From contig JAJRPJ010000006.1 of assembly GCA_024280835.1 (NCBI GenBank), positions 213,656 to 277,655 on the forward strand: DNA of 64,000 nt. Direction: 5' to 3'. The stretch is from Candidatus Zixiibacteriota bacterium (GTDB taxonomy: Bacteria > Zixibacteria > MSB-5A5 > GN15 > JACZUZ01). Both the position numbers and the translations under genes were made by a program. Within the stretch, counting starts at the first letter, position 1, and every line of letters starts with the position of its first letter. This document shows, piece after piece, positions 10,672-20,717 of the stretch. The notes beneath the pieces were generated by a model. That model searched no databases, was not told the origin of the DNA, and was given only the letters and a program-made list of their open reading frames with translations.

Positions 10672-12147
10672 ATGCAAGAAGAAGAATTAGCAAAAGTCAG
10701 CTCTCCGAAAGCTCAGTCCAGAAAAATTAGCGCCGCGGGAACAATGTACCCAGCGGACCCTGCGGCTTTGGCCAGTCGTCTCGCCGAATTATTCGCCCAG
10801 ACCAAAAGCTCAAAACTGTCCCAAGCGCCTCTGGTGGTCATCGCTCCACATAGTGAAATGGGACGCTGCGGTGAAGTCACCGCCTCGGCTATCAATCACT
10901 TGGTCGGGCATCAATATGACACAGTGGTTGTGATTGCTCCTTCGCATACCGGTTTCTTTGCTGGCGCCTCTGTTTACAATGGCTCGGCCTACCAAACTCC
11001 ACTCGGAGAAATCTCGGTAGACAAAGAGCTAGTCGATGAACTGACATCGATCAGTCCACATATCAAGAAATCATCACAGGGCCATTCAGGCAAAAACTAT
11101 GACGATGAATTCTCACTTGAAGCCATCCTGCCACATTTGCAATTAGCCTTGGGGACTTTTTCGTTAATCCCAATAATTACAGGTGACCAAGAGATTCCAA
11201 CAGCGCGCGCTTTAGGCGATTGTTTGCACTCATGCCTCAAGAAACGCAATGCGCTAATTGTCGTTGCCACAGATCTTTCGCACTATCACGACAAACACAA
11301 AGGTGAACGTCTAGATTCACGTACCAGAGAAACAATTCTAAGTTTGGATGCCGAACAACTCATCAATCTACATCTGGCCAAGCAAGTCGAGGCCTGCGGC
11401 ATAGTTGGAATCATCGCCGCAATTTTCTTTGCGCGGCGCACTGGCACAGACGAAGTCCAAGAGCTAGCCTACAGCCAATCAGAAGTCTCCAAAGATGAAA
11501 TGATAGGTCATAGCGGAATTGTTATTACTCGTTCAAAAATTAGCACACGCTTTATACCTGAGCGCGATGATGACACCACTGGATATGAAAAGACTCTCAC
11601 TGGAGTAAGAGTCTTTCTCAATAAAGTCGCCCGAGGCGCTATTCTAGGGCATGCCAGCTCAGAGGAGATGATCTATGCGCCTAAGGATGTCGCTTCGCAA
11701 CGGCAACTACTCAAGTCCTATGGCCTGTTTGTTTCGATCTATAAGGACGACACTCTCGTCGGCCGAGCTGGATACTTACGATCCAACAAGCCGCTTTCGA
11801 CGACCGCAGGTGATGTAGCTCGTTCGGCATTCTTCGATTCCAACAAAACACCAGATACAATCGACGAAACCGAGCTCGCCGAATACCAAATCGTCAATCA
11901 TGTCCTTTCGCCGCTCAAACGTGTCAAAGAATTCGAAACAATTGATTTGTTAACTCAGGGCATCATGGTCAAACTTGATATGAACTCAGCCTATATGTTT
12001 CCAGATGAGTTAGTCCAAGCTTGCGATAAACCCAATCCATCGATTGATGAAGCTCTAAGCGCTATTTGCCTGAAAGCAAATCTTCCCCGTCGGGCCTATG
12101 CTCAATCAGGCGCTGAAGTTTACATATTCAACATTGAGACATTCTAA
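10672..12147 (+). CDS. AmmeMemoRadiSam system fusion: MEMO1-like (protein B) + AMMECR1-like (protein A)
   Basis: N-terminus RKISAAGTMYPADPAALASRLAELF...APHSEMGRCGEVTASAINHL (MEMO); C-terminus ASQRQLLKSYGLFVSIYKDDTLVGRAGYLRSNKPL (AMMECR1). Confidence 0.87.
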   Translation: MQEEELAKVSSPKAQSRKISAAGTMYPADPAALASRLAELFAQTKSSKLSQAPLVVIAPHSEMGRCGEVTASAINHLVGHQYDTVVVIAPSHTGFFAGASVYNGSAYQTPLGEISVDKELVDELTSISPHIKKSSQGHSGKNYDDEFSLEAILPHLQLALGTFSLIPIITGDQEIPTARALGDCLHSCLKKRNALIVVATDLSHYHDKHKGERLDSRTRETILSLDAEQLINLHLAKQVEACGIVGIIAAIFFARRTGTDEVQELAYSQSEVSKDEMIGHSGIVITRSKISTRFIPERDDDTTGYEKTLTGVRVFLNKVARGAILGHASSEEMIYAPKDVASQRQLLKSYGLFVSIYKDDTLVGRAGYLRSNKPLSTTAGDVARSAFFDSNKTPDTIDETELAEYQIVNHVLSPLKRVKEFETIDLLTQGIMVKLDMNSAYMFPDELVQACDKPNPSIDEALSAICLKANLPRRAYAQSGAEVYIFNIETF

Positions 12148-12183
12148 ACAGAGCTTACCCGTAAGCTCAATTAAGCTCATTGA

Positions 12184-13203
12184 ATGGCAAAATATCCCGC
12201 AATAGAAACCGTCTCAGCAAACGGGAGCCCATTGCGAGTTTTGGTTACAGGGGCCAATGGCTTTATCGGTTCCCAGCTTTGCCAAAGTTTGCTCGACTCT
12301 GGTTTTTCTGTGATTGCTGGAGTGCGCAAATCAGCCAATCTTGATTATCTTAAAGAGCTAAGTCTCGAATATTCCTATGGTGATGTGACTCAACCCGAAA
12401 CGCTTCCAGATTTAATAAAAAATGCCGACATTGTGATTCACAATGCGGGGTTAGTCAAAGCCAAAACCAAAGAGCGTCTATTTGCAGTCAATGCCTACGG
12501 CTCCGAAGCGTTAATCAAAGCCTGTGTCGAGTCCAACTCAGTCAAAAGATTCATCTTCGTTTCCTCACTGGCTGCCTTCGGTCCTTCTGGCGCTGAACCG
12601 CGCAAAGAAGAAGATTCTCCGCAACCTGTGACCACCTATGGACGTTCAAAGCTTGAGGCCGAGCGCTTGCTGAGCGCCTATGCCGATAAGATCAATTTGC
12701 AATTCGCGCGACCTGTCGGTGTCTATGGTCCAGGTGACAGGGAAGTCTTCACATTCTTTCAATCTGTCGCTCGCGGTACAAGGCCAGCAATCGGCAATAC
12801 TGCTAGAAAAATCCAAATGATTTATGTTGAAGATCTAGTGGCGGGTATCACAAAAATGTTACAGCATGATTTGCCAACAGGCGCTGGCTATTTCTTAGCT
12901 GAGGAGAGCGCCTCAACTTTTGCCGAGATGACACAACAAATGGCTGTGGCCTTAGAAAAACGCACAATCAAAATGCCCATTCCTGGATGGTTGTTTCGTA
13001 TTCTCGGCGCTCTCTCAGAGGGCTTTTGCAAATTGACACCTTTTACCCCAATGCTCACATTGGAGAAAGCCGGCGAGATTCTAAGTACTTGGGAAATCTC
13101 GATCGAGCGCGCCAAAAGAGATTTCGATTTTGCGCCAAAAACAAACTTTGCCGAAGGCGCTCAAAAAACAGTAAATTGGTATCGTGAGCACGGCTGGCTA
13201 TAA
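12184..13203 (+). CDS. NAD-dependent epimerase/dehydratase (extended SDR)
   Basis: VLVTGANGFIGSQL Rossmann motif; YGRSKLEAE active-site YxxxK. Confidence 0.9.
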   Translation: MAKYPAIETVSANGSPLRVLVTGANGFIGSQLCQSLLDSGFSVIAGVRKSANLDYLKELSLEYSYGDVTQPETLPDLIKNADIVIHNAGLVKAKTKERLFAVNAYGSEALIKACVESNSVKRFIFVSSLAAFGPSGAEPRKEEDSPQPVTTYGRSKLEAERLLSAYADKINLQFARPVGVYGPGDREVFTFFQSVARGTRPAIGNTARKIQMIYVEDLVAGITKMLQHDLPTGAGYFLAEESASTFAEMTQQMAVALEKRTIKMPIPGWLFRILGALSEGFCKLTPFTPMLTLEKAGEILSTWEISIERAKRDFDFAPKTNFAEGAQKTVNWYREHGWL

Positions 13204-13250
13204 ACCGCTTTGGTCATAATGATACCAATGCCTCAAACAGAGAAGATGAC

Positions 13251-13724
13251 ATGCAAATCATAATTCCACCAGAACTCATGGCCTATTGTGCGCTAGCGAC
13301 AGCCATCTACCTGTTAGTAGTTAACTGGGCTCTCGGTAAATACGAGCGCAACCTTATTGCGCGTGGAGCATGGAAAGTTCCTGCCCCTAGTGACAGCAGT
13401 CAAGACACTGAAAATAGTGACGGTAGTGACACTCAGAGTTCATCAAAGATGGATTTTATCAACCGTTTCATCATGCAATGGCTCATATTCGCAGCCCTGC
13501 CGATGGGATTATACAGTTGGCTCTATCTGCTCTTGCCGCTGGAAGGCCCACGAGCTGGAATCGCCATAGCGCTTTGGACAATCGTCGTCGGCGCTTTGCC
13601 GTTCGCCGTACTAATTAGTGATAGTCACAAGGTTCCGTTTGTTGCGTTGGCGTTTCTTATGTTTTCACAGGTAATTCGTCTCCTTGGTGTCTTAGCCATA
13701 ATCGGTGTACTCTTTTCACTCTAA
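13251..13724 (+). CDS. Small hypothetical integral membrane protein
   Basis: ORF in a tight co-directional cluster; about four hydrophobic segments. Confidence 0.6.
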   Translation: MQIIIPPELMAYCALATAIYLLVVNWALGKYERNLIARGAWKVPAPSDSSQDTENSDGSDTQSSSKMDFINRFIMQWLIFAALPMGLYSWLYLLLPLEGPRAGIAIALWTIVVGALPFAVLISDSHKVPFVALAFLMFSQVIRLLGVLAIIGVLFSL

Positions 13725-13742
13725 AGCAAAGCCTCTTGTAAC

Positions 13743-14876
13743 ATGTCTACCAAAACTACTTTACAGAACGTAAAAGATGAATTCGAGTTTTCTGATGATG
13801 CCACATACCTTAATGCTGCGTCGGTTGGACCAATGCCCAAAAGAACTCGCGCCGCGATAGATAGTTATTATGCCATCACACAACACAAGCCTTGGACAAG
13901 CGATATCGCGCTAGGTGAGGCCTTCGATTCAGTCCGTCAATCATCTGCAAAACTATTGCATACAAATATCGATAATGTCACATACGGTTATAACACTGGC
14001 TATGGTATAAACGTCGCAGCTTTCGGCTTGCCTCTTGAGAAGGGCGATGAAGTTGTTCTGGCCGAGAAAGATTTCCCAGCCAATGTCTATCCATGGTTGG
14101 CTTTGCAGGAGCGGGGAGTGATAGTCAATTTCGCTAAGAACAAAGGCGCCGCTCCGACAATCGAAGACTTCGAAAAAGTTGTCACCTCAAAAACAAAAGT
14201 TATTGCCGTTTCCTTTGTCCAATTTTACAACGGCGCAAAATTACCTCTGGCAGAACTATCAAAGCTCGCCAAGTCAGTCAACGCCTTTTTTGTGGTTGAC
14301 GCAATTCAGGGACTCGGAGTGGAACCATTGAACTTTGATGAATTAGAAATCGATATACTTTCAGCAGGAGGACAAAAATGGTTGCTCTCACCGCTAGGAG
14401 TTGGTTTGATTGCTGTTTCTCCACGCGCCCGAGAAGTGATTCGTCCAGTCATGCAAAGCTGGCTTTCAGTTGGCTGGGATGATTTCTTCGACCTCTTTCA
14501 ATATGACAAACCAATCCATGACAGCGCCAAACGCTTCACCACCGGCACAGCCCCAGCAGGTCATTTGGTGGCCTTCGCCGAATCTTTACAACTTCTGCAC
14601 GACATAGGAATAGAAAATATACAAGCGCACACACATAAACTGCTAGATAAATTGATTGAAGCGCTACAGTCGAATCCACGTTACAATGTTCTTAGTCCGC
14701 TCGAAAGCCAACAAAGATCGTCATTTCTTTCGTTCACCTGTGATGACTATCAAGAGCTGTTTGTGCGTCTTCAAGAAAATAATATCATCTGCGCTCAACG
14801 CGAGGGTGGAATTCGAATTGCTCCTCATTGCTATAGCGCAAATTCAGACATCGAACGACTCATATCATTCCTATAG
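13743..14876 (+). CDS. Class V aminotransferase-fold PLP enzyme
   Basis: YLNAASVGPMPKRTRAAID...VDAIQGLGVEPLNFDELEIDILSAGGQKWLLSPLGVG: PLP-lysine motif. Confidence 0.87.
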   Translation: MSTKTTLQNVKDEFEFSDDATYLNAASVGPMPKRTRAAIDSYYAITQHKPWTSDIALGEAFDSVRQSSAKLLHTNIDNVTYGYNTGYGINVAAFGLPLEKGDEVVLAEKDFPANVYPWLALQERGVIVNFAKNKGAAPTIEDFEKVVTSKTKVIAVSFVQFYNGAKLPLAELSKLAKSVNAFFVVDAIQGLGVEPLNFDELEIDILSAGGQKWLLSPLGVGLIAVSPRAREVIRPVMQSWLSVGWDDFFDLFQYDKPIHDSAKRFTTGTAPAGHLVAFAESLQLLHDIGIENIQAHTHKLLDKLIEALQSNPRYNVLSPLESQQRSSFLSFTCDDYQELFVRLQENNIICAQREGGIRIAPHCYSANSDIERLISFL

Positions 14877-14924
14877 ACGTGATTATCTCAAGACACGTCT
14901 GATGCAGGTTAACTTCCAAGAACA

Positions 14925-15995
14925 ATGACCGCTCAAAAAATACTCATAACTGGCGCTAGCGGTCTTCTCGGTAGCCAACTTATCCACGAATGTCTCAAAC
15001 GTGACATCCGCCCAATCTGTTTGGTGCGCGAGGGTTCAGATTGTTCATACATTGATTCGCATGGACTAGAAAAACGAATTGCTGACCTGCGCAATCAAGA
15101 GCTTCTCTCCGAAGCCTTCATCGGAATAGATTCAGTGATACACACTGCGGCTATAGTTGATTTTCGTGGCGACCGTCTAACAATGTTCACAGGCATCAAC
15201 AGTTTTGGCTCTCTCTTTTGCTACCGCGCCGCAATCAAAGCTGGAGTTAGAAGATTCCTGCATGTCTCAACTATCGCCGCTGTTGGCGCTGTCCTTCGCG
15301 GTCAGGAAGAACGGTACCCTCAACCCCCCCTAACAGAAAACACAGAGTTCAATCTCAGTCATTTAAGAATTCCGTACATCCTCTCAAAGTATCAAGCCGA
15401 ACAATTACTTATTCAAGAGCGCACAAGCCTCGAGGGAGCAAGTGACACACCCCAAACACAAACAGCGCCAAATCCGGAATTGATCATCGTCAATCCCTCA
15501 ATCATTGTCGCACCATCACGGCATGGCGCAGATAAGTCACGTATAGACAAACTAATGTCACGTGCGGTACTGCCATCGTTCCCAAATCAACTAAACATTG
15601 TCGATATTCGCGATGTTTCCGAGGCCATATTGGTAGCTCTGGAAAAAGGCCAGGACGGCGAGCGTTATCTGTTAACTGGTGACAATTTTACTCTTGCTGA
15701 AGGTCTAGAAGTGTTTTCATCTTTGGTTGGACGTTCACCGCGCAGTATTGGTCTGCCGCTAGGATTAATTCGCGGCTCAGCAAAATTGGCACAAAGTGTA
15801 AGGCAGAAAAACAAAGGCGGCAAGTTGAAATTCTATCCTGATCTCATCAAAATGCTGGATTATGACTGGATTTACGACAATTCCAAAGCCCGAGTTCAGC
15901 TCGGATTCAACCCCAGAACAGCTAGAGAAACACTAACTGACCTCTATTCTGGTAGTTTTGATGGGTTCTATTTGCGAAACATTCCTAGTAATTGA
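14925..15995 (+). CDS. NAD-dependent epimerase/dehydratase
   Basis: ILITGASGLLGSQLIHECLKR; HTAAIVDFRGD; YILSKYQAEQLL. Confidence 0.9.
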   Translation: MTAQKILITGASGLLGSQLIHECLKRDIRPICLVREGSDCSYIDSHGLEKRIADLRNQELLSEAFIGIDSVIHTAAIVDFRGDRLTMFTGINSFGSLFCYRAAIKAGVRRFLHVSTIAAVGAVLRGQEERYPQPPLTENTEFNLSHLRIPYILSKYQAEQLLIQERTSLEGASDTPQTQTAPNPELIIVNPSIIVAPSRHGADKSRIDKLMSRAVLPSFPNQLNIVDIRDVSEAILVALEKGQDGERYLLTGDNFTLAEGLEVFSSLVGRSPRSIGLPLGLIRGSAKLAQSVRQKNKGGKLKFYPDLIKMLDYDWIYDNSKARVQLGFNPRTARETLTDLYSGSFDGFYLRNIPSN

Positions 15996-16195
15996 GTCAA
16001 ATAGTTCTGTCTCAATAGTACAGCAATACAAGCTATGCTTGTCTCTGGCCATTAGAACTTGACTTTGAATCGCCGATGGCTATTATGGGCACGCCCGTAA
16101 TGTTTTGATGTTTGACGGGCAAACGCTCTCTTGGCCTGCTTTGTGGAAATTGTTTCCCACTTTTACCTGATAAGCCGCTCGAGCGCCTCCAGATT

Positions 16196-16270
16196 GACCC
16201 CATCGTCCAGTGGTTAGGACACGGCCCTTTCAAGGCTGAAACACGGGTTCGAACCCCGTTGGGGTCGCCA
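16196..16270 (+). tRNA. tRNA-Glu (anticodon TTC)
   Basis: GACCCCATCGTCCAGTGGTTAGGACACGGCCCTTTCAAGGCTGAAACACGGGTTCGAACCCCGTTGGGGTCGCCA folds as a cloverleaf; CTTTCAA anticodon loop; CCA encoded. Confidence 0.97.
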
Positions 16271-16305
16271 TATCGGCTATGACTCTGTTGCTCCAAGACT
16301 AATCA

Positions 16306-18198
16306 CTAAATTCCACCGCTATCAGTTGTACGTAGGATACCGCCTCCGCTCCCAACAGCAGTCCCATTGTTTGCATCTGTGAAACTTACGCCAAAAAGTG
16401 TAAGTATCGTGCCGCTCGTTTGCGCCACCCAATTGGCCCCACCATCGATTGTACGAAGGATAGTACCATTCCTCCCAACAGCCGTTCCGATATTTGAATT
16501 TGTGAAACTCACGCCGATGAGTACTTTCGTCGTGCCGCTTGTCTGCGCCACCCAGTTCAAGCCGCCATCAGTTGTGCCCAAGATGGCGCCACCTACCCCA
16601 ACCGCAGTCCCGTTGTTTGAATCTGTGAAACTCACGTCTTCGAGTGTTTCGGTCGTGCCGCTTGTCTGTGTCACCCATACCAAGCCGCCATTGGTTGTGT
16701 GCCGGATGGTACCACTCCCCCCAACAGCGGTCCCGCTGTTTGCATCTGTGAAACTCACGCCCTCAAGCAATACGGTCGTGCCGCTTGTCTGCGCCACCCA
16801 ATTCATGCCGCCATTGGTTGTGTGCAGTATGGTACCATTGTTGCCGACAGCAGTTCCGCTATTTGCATCTGTGAAACTCACATCAGTGAGGGTTTCTGTT
16901 GTACCACTTGTCTGTGCCACCCAGTTCAAGCCGCCATTGGTTGTACGCAGGATGGTACCCTTCGAGCCAACAGCCGTTCCGATATTTGCATTTGAAAAAC
17001 TCACGCCTCCGAGCGCTTCAGTCGTGCCGCTTGTCTGTGCCACCCAGTTAGCGCCACCATTAGTTGTGCGCAGGATTGTGCCGGAAAACCCAACTGCGGT
17101 TCCGTTGCTCGAATCTGTGAAACTCACGTCGGTGAGTATTTCCATCGTGCCGCTTGACTGTGCCACCCAATTAGCTCCACCAACAGTTGAATGCAGGATT
17201 GTACCAAAGCCCCCAACGGCCGTTCCGGTGTTTGTATCTGTGAAACTCACGCCCAAAAGTGTACTTGTCGTGCCGCTTGTCTGTGTCACCCAATTTAAGC
17301 CACCATTGGTTGTATGCAGGATGGTACCGAAACTCCCTACAGCAGTTCCGTTGTTTGAATTTGTTAAACTCACATCGAAGAGTATTTCCGTCGTGCCACT
17401 TGTCTGTGTCACCCAGTTTAAGCCGCCATTGGTTGTACCGAGGACGACGCCACCACTTCCAACTGCAGTCCCATTGATTGAATTTGTGAAGCTAACGCCC
17501 CGAAGTTTTGTTATCGTGCCGCTTGTCTGTGCCACCCAGTTAGCGCCGCCATCGGTTGTACGCAGGATGGTACCGAAGCTCCCTACAGCAGTTCCGTTGT
17601 TTGCATCTGTGAAGCTGACACCGTCAAGCTCTCTTGTAGTGCCGCTTGTCTGTGCTATCCAGTTAGCGCCGCCATCGGTTGTACGCAGGATGGTACCGAA
17701 ACTCCCGACAACGGTGCCGATGTTTGCATCTGTGAAACTCACGCCGAAGAGTGTTTCAGTCGTGCCGCTTGGCTGTTTCACCCAATTAGCTCCACCATCG
17801 GTTGTACGCAGGATGGTACCACTTTCCCCAACCGCAGCCCCGATGTTCGCATCTGTGAAGCTGACTCCTCTAAGAGTAACTGTCGTACCGCTTGCCTGTG
17901 TCACCCACTTAGCGCCGCCATCAGTTGTACGGAGGATTGTGCCAATGTCCCCTACAGCAGTCCCGTTGTTTGCGTCTGTGAAGCTCACTCCCAAAAGACT
18001 ATTCCCCTGCGGAAGTGGATTTTGCCAAAACCACCCAGCAGGACTTGATGACCCATTTCCAAGGTTATTTGAATCAGTAGGATTGGGACTTGAACACCCA
18101 GATATTGTCGATATTACCAAAAAGCAAAACATTCCAATCAAGATGCTCATGAACTGATGTGTTGTGAATCGATGTGCTCTTACATTAAATGTCTTCAT
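16306..18198 (-). CDS. YCF48/BNR-like beta-propeller repeat lipoprotein (14 repeats), paralog 1
   Basis: Repeats of the type VSFTDANNGTAVGSFGTILRTTDGGANWVAQTSGTT; lipobox STISGCSS; start set to MKTFNV by comparison with the adjacent paralog. Confidence 0.85.
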   Translation of the reverse strand: MKTFNVRAHRFTTHQFMSILIGMFCFLVISTISGCSSPNPTDSNNLGNGSSSPAGWFWQNPLPQGNSLLGVSFTDANNGTAVGDIGTILRTTDGGAKWVTQASGTTVTLRGVSFTDANIGAAVGESGTILRTTDGGANWVKQPSGTTETLFGVSFTDANIGTVVGSFGTILRTTDGGANWIAQTSGTTRELDGVSFTDANNGTAVGSFGTILRTTDGGANWVAQTSGTITKLRGVSFTNSINGTAVGSGGVVLGTTNGGLNWVTQTSGTTEILFDVSLTNSNNGTAVGSFGTILHTTNGGLNWVTQTSGTTSTLLGVSFTDTNTGTAVGGFGTILHSTVGGANWVAQSSGTMEILTDVSFTDSSNGTAVGFSGTILRTTNGGANWVAQTSGTTEALGGVSFSNANIGTAVGSKGTILRTTNGGLNWVAQTSGTTETLTDVSFTDANSGTAVGNNGTILHTTNGGMNWVAQTSGTTVLLEGVSFTDANSGTAVGGSGTIRHTTNGGLVWVTQTSGTTETLEDVSFTDSNNGTAVGVGGAILGTTDGGLNWVAQTSGTTKVLIGVSFTNSNIGTAVGRNGTILRTIDGGANWVAQTSGTILTLFGVSFTDANNGTAVGSGGGILRTTDSGGI

Positions 18199-18364
18199 TG
18201 CGTCCTCGTTGTTATATTTTCCCAGAGTTATAATTATTATCTGATTATGCCATAAGAATGAATCACAATTAGACTCAACTCGCACTTCATCAATAATCCA
18301 GTTCCAAGTTGAAGTAGTAATGGTCGCTATTCACGCACTCACTCTCAATACACCATCGCAACAA

Positions 18365-20227
18365 CTAATTCCCACCACCATCACTCGTACGCAGGATTAT
18401 GCCACCACTCCCAACAACAGTCCCAATATTTGCATCTGTGAAGCTGACCCCAATGAGGGAACTTGACGTGAGGATTGTTTGTAGCTCCCAGTTAGCGCCG
18501 CCATCTGTTGTATGCAGGATTACGCCACCACTCCCAACAACAGTCCCATCGTTTGCATCTGTGAAGCTGACGTCGAAGAGCGACTCCGTAGTGCCGCTTG
18601 TCTGCGTCGCCCAAGTAGCGCCACCATTTGTTGTGCGTAGTATTAAACCATTTGTCCCAACAGCAGTCCCGTTGTCTGCATCTGTGAAGCTGACACCAGA
18701 TAGTGATTCCGTAGCGCCGCTTGTCTGTGCCACCCAGTTAGCGCCGCCATCAGTTGTGCGCAGGATTTTGCCAGAGCTCCCAACAACAGTCCCGTTGTTT
18801 GCGTCTGTGAAGCTGACTCCTTTAAATGTATTGAATACGCCACTTGTCTGTGCCAACCAGTTAGTGCCGCCATCTGTTGTGCGCAGGATTGTGCCACCGT
18901 CCCCAACAGCTGTCCCGTTGTTTGCGTCTGTGAAGCTGACTCCCCTATAATCGACACTCCCACCGCCTGTCTGATCCACCCAGTTAGCGCCGCCATCAGT
19001 TGTGCGTAGTATTGCACCAAAGGTCCCAACAGCCGTCCCGTTGTTTGCATCTGTGTAGCTGACTCCTAAAAGTGTGATGAATCCGCCGCCTATCTGTTTA
19101 ACCCAGTTGGCGCCGCCATCAGTTGTGCGAATGATTGTACTGGAAGCCCCAACAGCAGTCCCGTTGTTTGCATCTGTGAAGCTGACCGCATGGAGCGTTT
19201 CTGTTGTACCGCTTGTTTGATCTACCCAGTTCACGCCGCCATCAGTTGTATGCACCATTGTACCATTGTACCCAACAGCAGTCCCGTTGTTTGAATCTGT
19301 GAAACTGACTCCTCTAAATCTACGTGTCGTTGGGAAGTTTATTTGTGATACCCAGTTAGCGCCGCCATCAGTTGTGCGCTGGATTTCGCCAAGGGCCCCA
19401 ACAGCAGTCCCGTTGTCTGCGTCTATCAAGCTGACACCTGTAAGTGTACCTGATGTGTGGCTTACTTGCGTCACCCAGTTAGCGCCGCCATCAGTTGTAT
19501 GCACAATTGTACCATTGTCCCCAACAGCAGCTCCGTTGCTTGCATCTGTGAAGCTGACGGCATTGAGGTTTCTTGTTGTGCCGCTTGTCTGGAATGTCCA
19601 GTTCGCGCCACCATTTGTTGTGCGTAGGATTGTACCATTGTCCCCAACAGCAGTTCCGTTGTTTGAATCTGTGAAGCTGACCCCTCTAAGGGTTTTTGTT
19701 GTGCCGCTTGTCTGTAATGTCCAGTTAGCGCCACCATCAGTTGTACGTCGGATGGAGCCACTGCTCCCAACGACAGTCCCGTTGTTGGCATCTGTGAAGC
19801 TGATGCCAGTGAACGTGCTTGCAGAGTTACTTGTCTGCCTTACCCAGTTAGCGCCACCATCAGTTGTGCGCAGGATTGTGCCAAAGCTCCCAACAGCAGT
19901 GCCGTTGCTTGCATTTGTGAAGCTGACGGCATTGAGGTTTCTTGTTGTGCCGCTTGTCTGTAATGTCCAGTTCGCGCCGCCATCAGTTGTACGTAGGATT
20001 GTACCGATGTCCCCAACAGCAGTTCCGTTGTTTAAGTCTGTGAAGCTGACGCTATGAAGCGCTTCCCCTTGTGGTAGCGGATTTTGCCAAAACCACCCCG
20101 CTGGTTCAGATGGGCCAGTATCGGAGCTGGTTGGACTCGAACTTGAGCAACCAGTTACTACTAAAAGACAAAATATTCCAATCAAGATATTCGTGAAATG
20201 ATGTGCTTTTGCTGTGAATGCTTTCAT
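18365..20227 (-). CDS. YCF48/BNR-like beta-propeller repeat lipoprotein (14 repeats), paralog 2
   Basis: Same repeat type and same PAGWFWQNPLPQG N-terminal motif; lipobox LVVTGCSS. Confidence 0.85.
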   Translation of the reverse strand: MKAFTAKAHHFTNILIGIFCLLVVTGCSSSSPTSSDTGPSEPAGWFWQNPLPQGEALHSVSFTDLNNGTAVGDIGTILRTTDGGANWTLQTSGTTRNLNAVSFTNASNGTAVGSFGTILRTTDGGANWVRQTSNSASTFTGISFTDANNGTVVGSSGSIRRTTDGGANWTLQTSGTTKTLRGVSFTDSNNGTAVGDNGTILRTTNGGANWTFQTSGTTRNLNAVSFTDASNGAAVGDNGTIVHTTDGGANWVTQVSHTSGTLTGVSLIDADNGTAVGALGEIQRTTDGGANWVSQINFPTTRRFRGVSFTDSNNGTAVGYNGTMVHTTDGGVNWVDQTSGTTETLHAVSFTDANNGTAVGASSTIIRTTDGGANWVKQIGGGFITLLGVSYTDANNGTAVGTFGAILRTTDGGANWVDQTGGGSVDYRGVSFTDANNGTAVGDGGTILRTTDGGTNWLAQTSGVFNTFKGVSFTDANNGTVVGSSGKILRTTDGGANWVAQTSGATESLSGVSFTDADNGTAVGTNGLILRTTNGGATWATQTSGTTESLFDVSFTDANDGTVVGSGGVILHTTDGGANWELQTILTSSSLIGVSFTDANIGTVVGSGGIILRTSDGGGN

Positions 20228-20717
20228 TGGATCCTCGTTGTTATATTTTTTCCAGAGTTATAATTATTATCTGATTATGTAATTAGAATGAAGCACAATT
20301 TGACTCAACTCGCAAGTCGATATATTTGGACCATATTGTTTCAATAATATAGGCAGATTGGCCTTAAAAAGGGTCAATGGTCGGCAAGCGTCTAGCCAGA
20401 ATACTACATATGAACCGTTCTAATTCCTTAAGGGAGTAGCCATCCAGAGCAGGATTACAATTCTAACTCTAATTCAAAAAAGGCCTAACAGTCAGCTACT
20501 CTGTTTCTCTTAGACTTGCAAGAACCCTCAATTCATCAATCAACTGATTCCAATCAAGAATCATTGGGGTTGCCATATTGCGTCTTCAAGCCAGCCATTG
20601 ATTTCGTCGTGATTTCAAGTGCTTCCGATGACCTGATGGTTGTCGCAAATGACTCTCAGGGTCCTTTTCGAATAAATGTATAAAGCGGCATGAACTTTAG
20701 AATAGCATCGGGGCTAG

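Noticed and set aside
16033-16296. 87-aa minus-strand ORF (NGVRTRVSALKGPCPNHWTMGS)
   Set aside because: Antisense of tRNA-Glu; this peptide type is a common spurious annotation over tRNA genes.
16367-18157. 596-aa plus-strand ORF opposite BNR paralog 1 (and similar ORFs at 18399-18950, 19266-20057)
   Set aside because: Antisense frames stay open because the repeat period is a multiple of 3; the protein is a low-complexity VPLVCATQLAPPSVVRR repeat with no start context. The minus-strand frame has lipobox and propeller motifs.
16306-20227. Regular repeats of about 126-129 bp that could be mistaken for a CRISPR or satellite array
   Set aside because: Repeats are coding, in frame, degenerate and without spacers; they encode propeller blades.
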